Below the pieces are notes generated by a model. That model had not been told where the DNA came from. It did no database searches and saw nothing but the letters and a program-made list of their open reading frames with translations. The position numbers were made by a program, and so were the translations under genes. Positions 8,435-16,286 of a stretch of 64,000 nucleotides of DNA are shown here, one piece after another; the stretch's first letter is position 1, and each line of letters begins with the position of its first letter. This stretch comes from Streptomyces abikoensis (GTDB taxonomy: Bacteria > Actinomycetota > Actinomycetes > Streptomycetales > Streptomycetaceae): the NCBI RefSeq assembly GCF_014648775.1, contig NZ_BMRT01000012.1, positions 93,986 through 157,985 of the forward strand, in the 5' to 3' direction.

Positions 8435-10012
8435 TCAGCGACCGCTCCGGGTCAGCGTCGCCCTGACCTTGCCGCCCTTCTCGTCGTCGGAGGCGAAGGC
8501 GACGGTGCCGTCCGGGGCGAGGGTGTACGTCACGGCCGCGGTCTGGCCCGTGCAGCCGGGCCCGGCGGTGCCGTCGGTGCTCTCCTCCAGGGTGATCCTC
8601 CCGGTGGTGGCCGAGGTCAGTTTCGCCTTGCTGTGGCACTGGATGACGCCGAGCACGTCGTAGGTCGTGCGGACCGCGTAGGGGGCCTGGGGGTCGTCGG
8701 TGATGACGCTGGTCATGGTGCCGTTGGGAGTGCCGTCGGACTGGACGACCTGGCCGGTCCAGGTGCCCGCGAAACCCCCGAGGACGGTGGCCTGCCGGGA
8801 GGGGACCGCGCTGGCGGCCGGGCGCCCGGCCGCCCCGTCGCGGCCGCTCCCGCCCGTGCCGGGCAGCAGGCCGAGGACGACGGCTGCCGTGGTGGCGATG
8901 GCCAGGACACCGGCGATGGTGAGGACGAGGGCGCGGCCTCTTCCCTTGCGGGTGGAGGAGGTTTGCCCCTGTCCCGCCCTTTCACCGTTTCCCTCGGGGG
9001 CTCCGCCCCCGGGCCCCCGCTCCTCAAACGCCGGAGGGGCTGGAATCGGGCTCCGGACCCGGGCCCGCTCCTCGAACGCCGGAGGGGCTGGATGATCCGC
9101 CGGAAGGGCTGAGGTCTCCAGGTCCAGCAGCTCCACCGCCTGCCTGCTCACCCTCTCCACCAGCGGGCCCGGCAGCCAGCCCGGGCGGATGAGGGCGGAC
9201 GCGCCCGTCGGGCCGCTCAGACCGCGGGCGAGCTCGGCCGGGGTAGGGCGGGACGTCGGGTCCTTGGCCAGGCAGGCCGCCACCAGCTGCCGCAGCTCGC
9301 CCGCCAGGGCCGGGCCCAGGACGGGCTCCTCGTGGACGACCTTGTAGAGGAGGGCGGCCGAGCTGTCGCCCGTGAAGGGCGGCTCGCCCGTGGCCGCGTA
9401 CGTGAGGACCGCGCCCAGCGAGAAGACGTCGGCGGCGCCCGTGACGTCCTTGCCCACGATCTGTTCGGGGGCCATGTAGCCGGGCGAGCCGATGGAGACG
9501 CCGGTCGCGGTCAGGGACGCGGTGCCGTCCGTGGCGCGGGCGATGCCGAAGTCGATCAGGCGGGGGCCGTCGAGGGCGAGCAGCACGTTGGAGGGCTTGA
9601 CGTCGCGGTGGACCAGCCCCAGCCCGTGCACCGCCGTCAGCGCCTCCGCCAGGCCCGCCCCGATCGCCCGTACCGCCGCTTCCGGCAGCGGGCCCACCTC
9701 GGCGACGGCCTCGGTCAGCGAGGGCCCGGCGACATAGCCCGTCGCCACCCACGGAACGGCGGCGTCCGGATCGGCGTCGAGGACGGGCGCCGTCCACGCG
9801 CCACCGACTTTCCGGGCGGATTCCACTTCTCGCCGGAAACGCGCCCGGAATTGCGTGTCCAGGGCGAAATGCGGGTGCACGGCCTTGACGGCGACCGTGC
9901 GGCCGCCGGCGCTACGGCCCAGGTACACCCGGCCCATACCGCCCGCCCCGATCCGCCCCAGCAGCCGGTACGCGCCTATGACCTGCGGGTCTTCCTCGGA
10001 CAGCCGTTGCAT
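8435..10012 (-). CDS. Membrane-anchored PknB-type Ser/Thr protein kinase
   Basis: Eukaryotic-type kinase of 525 residues. Residues 1-270 form the kinase domain: glycine loop GRIGAGGMGRVY, Lys43 in VAVK, catalytic loop HRDVKPSNVLL, DFGIAR and the SPGYMAPEQ activation segment. All key residues are present, so activity is expected. A low-complexity linker (about 290-355) contains two PAPPAFEER units derived from a DNA repeat. One transmembrane helix (VLTIAGVLAIATTAAVVLGLL) leads to an outer domain of about 120 residues with two cysteines that may sense a ligand. The ATG at 10010-10012 has GAAGG six bases upstream. It is divergent from the esterase gene. Substrates are unknown. Confidence 0.93.
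   Translation of the reverse strand: MQRLSEEDPQVIGAYRLLGRIGAGGMGRVYLGRSAGGRTVAVKAVHPHFALDTQFRARFRREVESARKVGGAWTAPVLDADPDAAVPWVATGYVAGPSLTEAVAEVGPLPEAAVRAIGAGLAEALTAVHGLGLVHRDVKPSNVLLALDGPRLIDFGIARATDGTASLTATGVSIGSPGYMAPEQIVGKDVTGAADVFSLGAVLTYAATGEPPFTGDSSAALLYKVVHEEPVLGPALAGELRQLVAACLAKDPTSRPTPAELARGLSGPTGASALIRPGWLPGPLVERVSRQAVELLDLETSALPADHPAPPAFEERARVRSPIPAPPAFEERGPGGGAPEGNGERAGQGQTSSTRKGRGRALVLTIAGVLAIATTAAVVLGLLPGTGGSGRDGAAGRPAASAVPSRQATVLGGFAGTWTGQVVQSDGTPNGTMTSVITDDPQAPYAVRTTYDVLGVIQCHSKAKLTSATTGRITLEESTDGTAGPGCTGQTAAVTYTLAPDGTVAFASDDEKGGKVRATLTRSGR
9019..9092. repeat. Two copies of a 26-bp palindromic-type repeat inside the kinase gene
   Basis: Near-identical units (one base differs) lie at 9019-9044 and 9067-9092, each containing CGCCGGAGGGGCTGG next to CTCCTC. 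A partial third unit follows at about 9096-9112. The unit looks like an abundant intergenic repeat of streptomycetes, but here it is read in frame as PAPPAFEER. Confidence 0.75.
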
Positions 10013-10176
10013 CGGGACCTTCGCCTCCCCCTGGAGCGGGCCCTGCGGCCCCGATTTTCAGCCTATGACTCAATTCACGGGTCGTCCGAGGAACCCCGGA
10101 CCCTGGTTTGCCCATCAACTAGGACGGAACAAACCGTCATGTCCTTCGGGGCAGCAGCATCATCCGGAGCGACGCG

Positions 10177-11565
10177 ATGGCGCACTCACCCAACGGGGGC
10201 TACCGGCCCAACGGGGGATACCAGCAACAGGGCGGCGGCCACCCGCAGGGTGGTGGCTTCGGCCCCCGGCCGGGCGGCTACCCGCAGCAGGGCGGCGGCT
10301 ACGGCGGTCAGGACCGCGGCTACCAGCAGCAGGGCGGTGGCTACCGTCAGCAGGGCGGCCCGGGCACCTACCCGCCGGCCGACGGCTACGGTCCGTACAA
10401 CGGCCGGGACGGCCGCGACGGGCGGGACGACCAGTACGGGGACCAGTACGGCGGTCAGTACGACGACCAGTACGACGGTCAGTACCAGTCGCAGGGGCGC
10501 CAGCGGGCCTCCCGCGCCAAGTTCTGGACGATCGTCGTGGCGTCCATAGCCATAGTCGGTCTGCTCACGGGTGGTGTGCTGAAGTACCTGGAGGTCGGCC
10601 CGTTCTCCAAGAAGGGCGACCCGGTCAGCTTCGGTCCGGGCGGCGACAAGAACGGCGGCCAGGCCGGCGGCGCCACCGGCGGCGACTCCGGTGACTCCAA
10701 GACGCTGATGCCGACGGGCCCGGCGGCTCAGTTCAAGAACGCCAACACGCTCGGCGACGGCACCGAGATCGGCGTCGTGACCATCACGGGCAAGAAGTCC
10801 GGTTTCACGGGCAAGGTCTGGGTCTGGGCGCCCAAGCAGTACAAGGACCCCAAGTACGCCAAGAGCGGCTTCCCGGTCCTGATCGCGCTGCCCGGTGGCC
10901 CCGGCTACCCGAACAACTACTGGATGGGCACCGACCTCGGCCTGGAGTCCTCCATCGCCAAGTGGGCGGACGAGGGCAAGAGCAAGCCGTTCCTGCTGGC
11001 CATGCCCATCCTCAACCCGAACGACAAGAACTACTACGACGGCAGTGACATCCCCGGCCAGGCCAAGATGGGCACCTGGCTCACCGAGGACGTCCCGGAC
11101 CTCATGAAGCAGAACTTCCGCACGCTGAAGTCGCGCGACGGCTGGGCGTTCATGGGCTCCTCCTCCGGTGGCTTCGCGGGCTTCAAGGCCGTCATGAAGC
11201 ACCCGGACAAGTTCAAGGCCGTCATCGCCTCCGGCCCGGACATCGTCCCGGACTCCCCGCTGTGGAAGGGCTACGACGCCGAGAAGCGCGAGAACAACCC
11301 CGAGGTGCTCTCGCAGCGGCTGATCGACACCAAGTCGAAGAACGACGTCTACATCGCGTTCCAGTACGGAACGCTCGAAGCCGCCATCACACGGCAGGGC
11401 GTCGACAAGTACATCGCCACCTACGGCAACAAGGGCCCCATCCACACCCATCTCGAGGTCATCCAGGGCGGCAAGCACGACGCCAAGACCTACGTGAAGG
11501 GCATGGGCAACAGCAGCATCCAGTGGATCAGCGAGCAGATGGAGGGGCCGACGCCCTCCTCCTGA
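10177..11565 (+). CDS. Membrane-anchored esterase-family alpha/beta hydrolase
   Basis: A 462-residue protein. Residues 1-108 are Gly/Gln/Tyr-rich repeats (GGYQQQGGG, DQYGDQYGGQYDD), probably disordered and cytoplasmic. One transmembrane helix follows (WTIVVASIAIVGLLTGGVL), so the catalytic domain is outside. That domain belongs to the esterase D/antigen 85 type: PVLIALPGGPGYPNNYW, the serine elbow GSSSGGFAG and a candidate catalytic histidine in GGKHDAKTY. Antigen 85 proteins transfer mycolic acids; streptomycetes lack these, so an acyl esterase or transferase acting at the envelope is inferred. The ATG at 10177 has GGAG five bases upstream. A strong terminator follows. Confidence 0.88.
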   Translation: MAHSPNGGYRPNGGYQQQGGGHPQGGGFGPRPGGYPQQGGGYGGQDRGYQQQGGGYRQQGGPGTYPPADGYGPYNGRDGRDGRDDQYGDQYGGQYDDQYDGQYQSQGRQRASRAKFWTIVVASIAIVGLLTGGVLKYLEVGPFSKKGDPVSFGPGGDKNGGQAGGATGGDSGDSKTLMPTGPAAQFKNANTLGDGTEIGVVTITGKKSGFTGKVWVWAPKQYKDPKYAKSGFPVLIALPGGPGYPNNYWMGTDLGLESSIAKWADEGKSKPFLLAMPILNPNDKNYYDGSDIPGQAKMGTWLTEDVPDLMKQNFRTLKSRDGWAFMGSSSGGFAGFKAVMKHPDKFKAVIASGPDIVPDSPLWKGYDAEKRENNPEVLSQRLIDTKSKNDVYIAFQYGTLEAAITRQGVDKYIATYGNKGPIHTHLEVIQGGKHDAKTYVKGMGNSSIQWISEQMEGPTPSS

Positions 11566-11577
11566 CCGTCCACGCAG

Positions 11578-11614
11578 ACGGCCGGGCCCCGGTGGTTCCA
11601 CGGGGCCCGGCCGT
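11578..11614 (+). terminator. Bidirectional hairpin terminator
   Basis: A perfect 14-bp stem (ACGGCCGGGCCCCG, 11578-11591, with 11601-11614) and a 9-base loop sit between the converging esterase and mqnA genes. It could serve both. There is no clear T-run, as is usual in streptomycetes. Confidence 0.85.
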
Positions 11615-11657
11615 CGGCGTATGGAGCCCTGATTCCTCCCCGGACTCCCCGGAGGGA

Positions 11658-12548
11658 TCAGGGCTTCAGCAGTTCCACCCGGATGTCGGCGGGGAAGCCG
11701 GTCGTCGGGCCGGTGCGGCGGGCGAACTCCGACACGCCCGCCAGCTGGTCCGGGCCGAAGCGGAAGTCCAGCGTCGTGAAGTAGCGCTCCAGCAGCTCGG
11801 CGTCGAAGGACTCCCAGCGGGCGGCCTGGTCGGCGACCTTGCCGACCTCCTCCAGGGAGAGGTCCCGGGAGGCCAGGAACGCCTGGTGGACCTGGGCGAC
11901 GAGCTCCGGCTCCCGGGCCAGGTAGTCCTTGCGGGCGGCCCAGACGGCGAAGACGAACGGCAGGCCCGTCCACTCCTTCCACATCGTCCCCAGGTCGTGG
12001 ACGGTCAGCCCCAGCCTCGGCGCGTCGTGCAGCGAGGCCCGCAGGGCGGCGTCACCGATCAGGACGGCCGCGTCGGCCTCCTGCATCATCGCGGCGAGGT
12101 CCGGCGGGCAGGTGTAGTAGTCCGGGGACACGCCGTAGCGCTCGGCGAGCAGCAGCTGAGCGAGCCGGACGGAGGTGCGCGAGGTGGAGCCGAGGGCCAC
12201 CCGGGCCCCGTCCAGCCGGTCCAGCGGCAGCTGGGAGACGATGACGCAGGACATGACGGGGCCGTCGCAGCCCACCGCGATGTCGGACAGCGCGACGAGG
12301 TCGTCGGCGTTTCTCAGGAACTCGACGAGCGTGACCGGCGCGATGTCCAGCTCCCCGGCGATCAGCTGCTCGCTGAGCTTGTCGGGGGTGTCCTTGGTCA
12401 GGTCCAGGTCCAGCAGCGTGCCCGTGCGGGCGAGCCCCCAGTAGAGGGGCAGGCAGTTGAGGAACTGGATGTGGCCGACACGCGGACGGCTGCGCGGCCG
12501 CTCCGGAGCGTCGACGGCGATCGCTACATCTGAGGCTGAATTGTCCAC
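11658..12548 (-). CDS. mqnA: Chorismate dehydratase MqnA
   Basis: First enzyme of the futalosine pathway in the accepted scheme: it dehydrates chorismate to 3-enolpyruvyl-benzoate. The 296-residue protein has the periplasmic-binding-protein-like fold of the MqnA/MqnD family. Typical blocks are VGHIQFLNCLPLYWGL near the N terminus, SEQLIAGELDIAPVTLVEFL, VALGSTSRTSVRLAQLLL and AAVLIGDAAL. The IQFLNCLP start and GSTSRTS distinguish it from MqnD. The GTG at 12546-12548 gives an N-terminal tail of about 22 residues before the conserved start; a later start is possible. The other mqn genes of the window are 4 to 16 kb away, so it is transcribed alone. Confidence 0.95.
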   Translation of the reverse strand: MDNSASDVAIAVDAPERPRSRPRVGHIQFLNCLPLYWGLARTGTLLDLDLTKDTPDKLSEQLIAGELDIAPVTLVEFLRNADDLVALSDIAVGCDGPVMSCVIVSQLPLDRLDGARVALGSTSRTSVRLAQLLLAERYGVSPDYYTCPPDLAAMMQEADAAVLIGDAALRASLHDAPRLGLTVHDLGTMWKEWTGLPFVFAVWAARKDYLAREPELVAQVHQAFLASRDLSLEEVGKVADQAARWESFDAELLERYFTTLDFRFGPDQLAGVSEFARRTGPTTGFPADIRVELLKP

Positions 12549-12739
12549 ATCCGGAGGCTAGCCCCGACGCCTCCCGGCCGCCGGGCCGGGGTGCCCGCTA
12601 CAGGTGCCCGACCGGCAATCTTTTCCGCCCGCAAGGGCCGGAAAACCCTCCGTGGGCGTGATCTTCAACTCCTTCCCCGGAACAACGTCGCGTGCTAGGC
12701 TCGCCGCAAGTTGCAGTTTGGTTTCCCTTGCAGTACAGA

Positions 12740-12793
12740 GCCTGCGGAGCATGTGACCCCGCAGGCTTTTGTAGTTTTCAGACTTCTCGCAGG
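12740..12793 (+). promoter_or_regulatory. Attenuator-like leader of the cold-shock gene
   Basis: A hairpin (12740-12747 with 12759-12766, core GCCTGCGG/CCGCAGGC) is followed by TTTTGTAGTTTT, which looks like an intrinsic terminator 65 bases ahead of the gene. The same CCTGCG (12741-12746) can pair instead with a second CGCAGG at 12788-12793. The two structures exclude each other, as in a conformational switch. TAGGCT at 12696-12701 is a possible -10 element. Confidence 0.55.
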
Positions 12794-12831
12794 TTCTGGA
12801 GCAGGGCAACCCTTTGGCCCAAGGAGGGCTT

Positions 12832-13035
12832 ATGGCTACCGGAACCGTGAAGTGGTTCAACGCTGAAAAGGGCTTTGGCTTCATCGCCCAGGACGGCGGG
12901 GGCCCCGACGTCTTTGTCCACTACTCCGCGATCAACGCCGCTGGCTTCCGCTCCCTCGAGGAGAACCAGGCGGTCACCTTCGACGTCACGCAGGGCCCCA
13001 AGGGCCCGCAGGCGGAGAACGTCACCCCGGCGTGA
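12832..13035 (+). CDS. Cold-shock domain protein
   Basis: A 67-residue single cold-shock domain that binds single-stranded nucleic acid. Both RNA-binding motifs are intact: KGFGFI (RNP1) and VFVHYS (RNP2). It begins MATGTVKWFNAEKGF, the standard family start. The ATG at 12832-12834 follows AAGGAGG (12821-12827) at a good distance; the upstream in-frame GTG/TTG starts have no such site. The leader of about 130 bases contains a probable attenuator. Two hairpins follow the stop. Such proteins are abundant RNA chaperones and are not always cold-induced in streptomycetes. Confidence 0.96.
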   Translation: MATGTVKWFNAEKGFGFIAQDGGGPDVFVHYSAINAAGFRSLEENQAVTFDVTQGPKGPQAENVTPA

Positions 13036-13041
13036 TTTGCC

Positions 13042-13063
13042 GATCCCCGGTTCTCCGGGGATC
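13042..13063 (+). terminator. Short perfect hairpin after the cold-shock gene
   Basis: A 9-bp stem GATCCCCGG (13042-13050) pairs with 13055-13063 around the tetraloop TTCT, six bases past the stop codon. It may terminate or protect the 3' end of the short mRNA. Confidence 0.7.
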
Positions 13064-13068
13064 ACCCA

Positions 13069-13108
13069 AGGAGCCCTGCCTTCCGCTTCGGCGGAGGGCG
13101 GGGCTCCT
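13069..13108 (+). terminator. Strong 18-bp hairpin with TTCG tetraloop
   Basis: AGGAGCCCTGCCTTCCGC (13069-13086) pairs over 18 positions, with two G-T pairs, to 13091-13108. The loop is TTCG and GCCTTTT follows. It is a main terminator for the cold-shock gene and can also stop the converging acyl-CoA ligase transcript. Confidence 0.88.
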
Positions 13109-13184
13109 GCCTTTTGGGCGGGTCCGGCCGGTCCATGGCTTGTTCACAAAGTTTTTATCCGGTCATCTTCGACCGGCAAAGTGA

Positions 13185-15005
13185 TCACCCACTGGCGCCA
13201 CTTATTTCACTTTCGCACTCGTTTTCGTACCGACCTTCGTACAACGCCTCGATTTCCGCGGCATAGCGCTCCGCGACCGCCGTCCGGCGGAGTTTCAAGG
13301 TCGGCGTCAGGGTGCCGTTCTCCACGCCGAAGTCCCCGGTCAGGATCGTGAACGCCCGGACCCGGGCGGGCCGCGCCACCCGCTCGTTGGCCGCCGCCAC
13401 CGCCTCCTCGCACAGCCGCCGCACCGCCGGGTGCCGGGCGGGCCCTCCGGCATCGAAAACCACCCCTTCGGAGGCCGCCCACGCCGTGATCTCCGCTGTG
13501 TCGAGGGTGAGCAGCGCCACCGGGTGGGGACGGCGGTCTCCGATCATCACCGCGCGGGAGATCCAGCGGGACTGCTGGACGGCGAACTCCCACAGCGAGG
13601 GGGTCAGGTTCTTCCCGCTGGACGTGATGATCAGGTCCTTCTTGCGGCCGGTGATGCTGAGGTAGCCGTCCGCGTCGAGGGTGCCGATGTCGCCGGTGCG
13701 CAGCCAGCCGTCCGCGTCGACCGCCTCGGCGGTCGCGGCCGGGTTGCCGTGGTAGCCGGCGAAGACGCCGGGGCCCCGGGCCAGCACCTCGCCGTCCTCC
13801 GCGATCCGCAGCTCGCAGCCGGGGATCGCCCGCCCGACCGTGCCGGGGCGCACGGCGCCCGGATGGTTGACGGTGATCACGCCGGCGGCCTCGGTCATGC
13901 CGTAGCCCTCGTAGAGGGCGATGCCGCAGGCGCGCAGGAAGTCCAGCGTCTGCGGCGCGATGGGCGCGGCCCCCGTGAGGGCCCAGCGCAGCCTGCCGCC
14001 GAAGGCCGCCCTCGCGGGGGCGAAGACGCGCTTCTCGGCCGCCTCCCAGGCGCCGCGCAGCGCCTCGTCCGGCTCCTCGCCCCGCTCGCGCAGCGCGGCC
14101 ACCTCCAGGCCGATGCGGACGGCCGCCTCCAGGCGGGCCCGGCCCTCGGGGCCGTGCGCCTCGGCGAGGGCGACAACACCGGCGTGGACCTTCTCGAAGA
14201 GCCGGGGCACGGAGGGCAGGTGGTGGGGCCGGACCTCGGCGAGTTCGGCGACGACGTTCTCGACCCGGCCGCCGAAGTAGCAGAGCGTCCCGCCCCGACG
14301 GAACGTGGTCAGCTGGATGAGCTGCCCGAGGATGTGGGCGAGCGGCAGATAGAGGTAGGTGGTCTCGCCGGGGCCGCCGCCGGTGAGGTCGGCCGTGGCG
14401 TCCTGGTTGGAGACGAGATTGGCGTGGGTGAGACGGCATCCCTTGGGGAGGCCGGTGGTGCCGGAGGTGTAGACGATGGTGCACAGGTCGTCGGCCTTGC
14501 GCGCGGCGGCGCGCGCGAGGAGCTCGTCCAGGGGCGCGGCGGCGGGCAGCGCGCCGAGGAGGTGAGTACCGGGGGTGGGGTCGCCTTCCATCAGCACCAG
14601 GTGGCGCAGCTCGGGCAGTCCGTCGCGGACGGCCGTCACGCGGGCGGCCTGGGCGGCGTCCCCGCAGATGACGACGGAGGCGCCGGAGTCGCCCAGCACC
14701 CAGGCCACCTCCTCCTGCCCGGCCGTGGGGTAGACGGGCACGACGACCGCGCCGGCGGCCAGCGCGGCGAACTGGGCGTGGGTCCACTCCGGGCGGGTCT
14801 CCGCCAGGATCGCCACCCGGTCGTCCGGGCGCACCCCGAGCCCGATCAGGCCCCGGCCGAGGGTGCGCACGGTCTCGCGCAGCCGGTCGTAATCCGTCTC
14901 CGCCCAGCCGTCGCCGTGGCGGAAGCGCAGCGCGGGCAGGCCCCCGTACCGCTCCGCCGCCCATTCGGTGAACTCGGCGAAAGTGTCGGGGCGTTGCTGC
15001 GGCAT
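13185..15005 (-). CDS. AMP-dependent long-chain acyl-CoA ligase (first copy)
   Basis: Adenylate-forming enzyme of 606 residues that would activate fatty acids to acyl-CoA. The phosphate-binding motif TIVYTSGTTGLPKG, the YEGYGMTE motif and the hinge ITGRKKDLIITSSGKN are intact, as is the C-terminal lysine region (TLTPTLKLRR). Length and order match FadD15-like long-chain ligases. The ATG at 15003-15005 follows GGGAGGT; the much longer upstream frame is antisense to the AraC gene. A second ligase with the same architecture is encoded 4 kb away. It is divergent from the AraC-family regulator, which may control it. Chain-length preference cannot be read from the sequence. Confidence 0.93.
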   Translation of the reverse strand: MPQQRPDTFAEFTEWAAERYGGLPALRFRHGDGWAETDYDRLRETVRTLGRGLIGLGVRPDDRVAILAETRPEWTHAQFAALAAGAVVVPVYPTAGQEEVAWVLGDSGASVVICGDAAQAARVTAVRDGLPELRHLVLMEGDPTPGTHLLGALPAAAPLDELLARAAARKADDLCTIVYTSGTTGLPKGCRLTHANLVSNQDATADLTGGGPGETTYLYLPLAHILGQLIQLTTFRRGGTLCYFGGRVENVVAELAEVRPHHLPSVPRLFEKVHAGVVALAEAHGPEGRARLEAAVRIGLEVAALRERGEEPDEALRGAWEAAEKRVFAPARAAFGGRLRWALTGAAPIAPQTLDFLRACGIALYEGYGMTEAAGVITVNHPGAVRPGTVGRAIPGCELRIAEDGEVLARGPGVFAGYHGNPAATAEAVDADGWLRTGDIGTLDADGYLSITGRKKDLIITSSGKNLTPSLWEFAVQQSRWISRAVMIGDRRPHPVALLTLDTAEITAWAASEGVVFDAGGPARHPAVRRLCEEAVAAANERVARPARVRAFTILTGDFGVENGTLTPTLKLRRTAVAERYAAEIEALYEGRYENECESEISGASG

Positions 15006-15164
15006 GGGACCTCCCGTACAGACATGCGGACGAGGAACGCGCGAACAGGAATGCTGCGTAACGATGTACCCATCCGGCATGGTCCACCCCACCCGCCCCC
15101 GCGGGGATGACCGGAATCGTCGGCCCCGCTGACCCGGGCGTTCAACGGGGTTACCGTGCGGTGC

Positions 15165-16193
15165 ATGAGCAGCCGGACGATCACCGTGCACCAGGTGCGG
15201 GCCGCGCTCGGCGGGGCGCGGCGGCAGGGGCTCGACAGCGTGCCGCTGCTCCAACGGGCCGGGATTCCGCCGCTGTCGCTGGGCGACGAGCGGGCGCGGG
15301 TGACCGCCGAGCAGTTCGCGCTGCTGGTCCGCGCGGTGCAGCGGGCCACGGAGGACGAGTTCATGGGGCTGGGCTCGGTGCCCAGCAGACCGGGGACGTT
15401 CGCCATGATGTGCTACGCCAGCATCGGCTGCCGGGACCTGGGCGCGGCGCTGGAGCGGGCCGTGCGGTTCTACGGGCTCTTCCCCGGCGGCCCGGACCTC
15501 GCGCTGGAACGCAGCGGCGAGGACGCGGAGTTCGCCGTCCGCAACGATCTGCGCGACCACGCCGAGGGGCGGTTCCTGGCCGAATGCGTGCTGGTCATCT
15601 GGCACCGGCTGGCGAGCTGGCTGATCGGCCGGCGGATCCCGCTGCGCCGGGTCCGCTTCGACTGCCCGCCGCCGCCCCACGCGGGCGAGTACGGACCGCT
15701 GTTCGACTGCCCGGTGGGCTTCGGGCCGGGGCGGACGTTCCGGGCGGGCGCCCTGTTCGACGCCCGGTGGCTGGCGGCACCGCCGGTGCGGGACGAGGCG
15801 GCGCTGGAGGAGCTGCTGCGGCGGGCGCCCGCCGTGCTCATCGGCCGCCACGAGTACGGCACGACGGTGACGGAGCAGGTGCGGCGGACGTTCGCGCGCG
15901 CCCTGCGCGAGGGCCGCCCGGCCCGGCTGCCGGAGCTCGACCGGCTGGCGGCCCGGCTGGCGCTGAGCCCGGCGACGCTGCGGCGCCGGCTGCGGGAGGA
16001 GGGCACCTCGTACCGGCGGCTGAAGGACCAGGTGCGGCGGGAGGCGGCGCTGGCCGGGCTGGCGGGCGGCCGGGAGCCGATCGTGGAGCTGGCGGCGCGG
16101 CTGGGCTTCTCGGAGGACGCCGCCTTCCACCGGGCGTTCCGCCGCTGGACGGGGACGACGCCGGGGGCGTACCGGCGCGGCCAGGAAAGCTGA
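15165..16193 (+). CDS. AraC-family transcriptional regulator
   Basis: A 342-residue regulator. The N-terminal 200 residues match the arabinose-binding-type domain of the OruR/ArgR subgroup (GLGSVPSRPGTFAMMCYASI, FPGGPDL). The C-terminal 100 residues carry two helix-turn-helix units; LAARLALSPATLRRRLREEG and IVELAARLGFSEDAAFHRAF are the recognition parts, ending in RRWTGTTPGAYR. The ATG at 15165 is preceded by GTG codons at 15156 and 15162 that give a few more residues. The ribosome site is weak. It faces the first acyl-CoA ligase and precedes the lipase, so fatty-acid or lipid control is a reasonable inference. Confidence 0.9.
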   Translation: MSSRTITVHQVRAALGGARRQGLDSVPLLQRAGIPPLSLGDERARVTAEQFALLVRAVQRATEDEFMGLGSVPSRPGTFAMMCYASIGCRDLGAALERAVRFYGLFPGGPDLALERSGEDAEFAVRNDLRDHAEGRFLAECVLVIWHRLASWLIGRRIPLRRVRFDCPPPPHAGEYGPLFDCPVGFGPGRTFRAGALFDARWLAAPPVRDEAALEELLRRAPAVLIGRHEYGTTVTEQVRRTFARALREGRPARLPELDRLAARLALSPATLRRRLREEGTSYRRLKDQVRREAALAGLAGGREPIVELAARLGFSEDAAFHRAFRRWTGTTPGAYRRGQES

Positions 16194-16286
16194 GCGTTCC
16201 GGTCAGCGCCGCCTTACCGGCGGGTCACTACGGTCACCAACCAGCCGTTTTCACACGACAGTTGATCCTCCAGTGGGGAGAGCCGC

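Noticed and set aside
8340..8440. Short direct repeats (CGGATACCGGGC, GCGGCTACCGA) upstream of mqnC
   Set aside because: Imperfect and few copies; no clear function, perhaps local slippage.
10200..10500. CRISPR-like repetition in the esterase gene
   Set aside because: It is codon repetition for Gly/Gln/Tyr, without spacers or constant units.
13185..16130. A 981-codon frame that would fuse the acyl-CoA ligase to a long N-terminal part
   Set aside because: The extra part is antisense to the AraC gene; the ligase has its own ATG with GGGAGGT.
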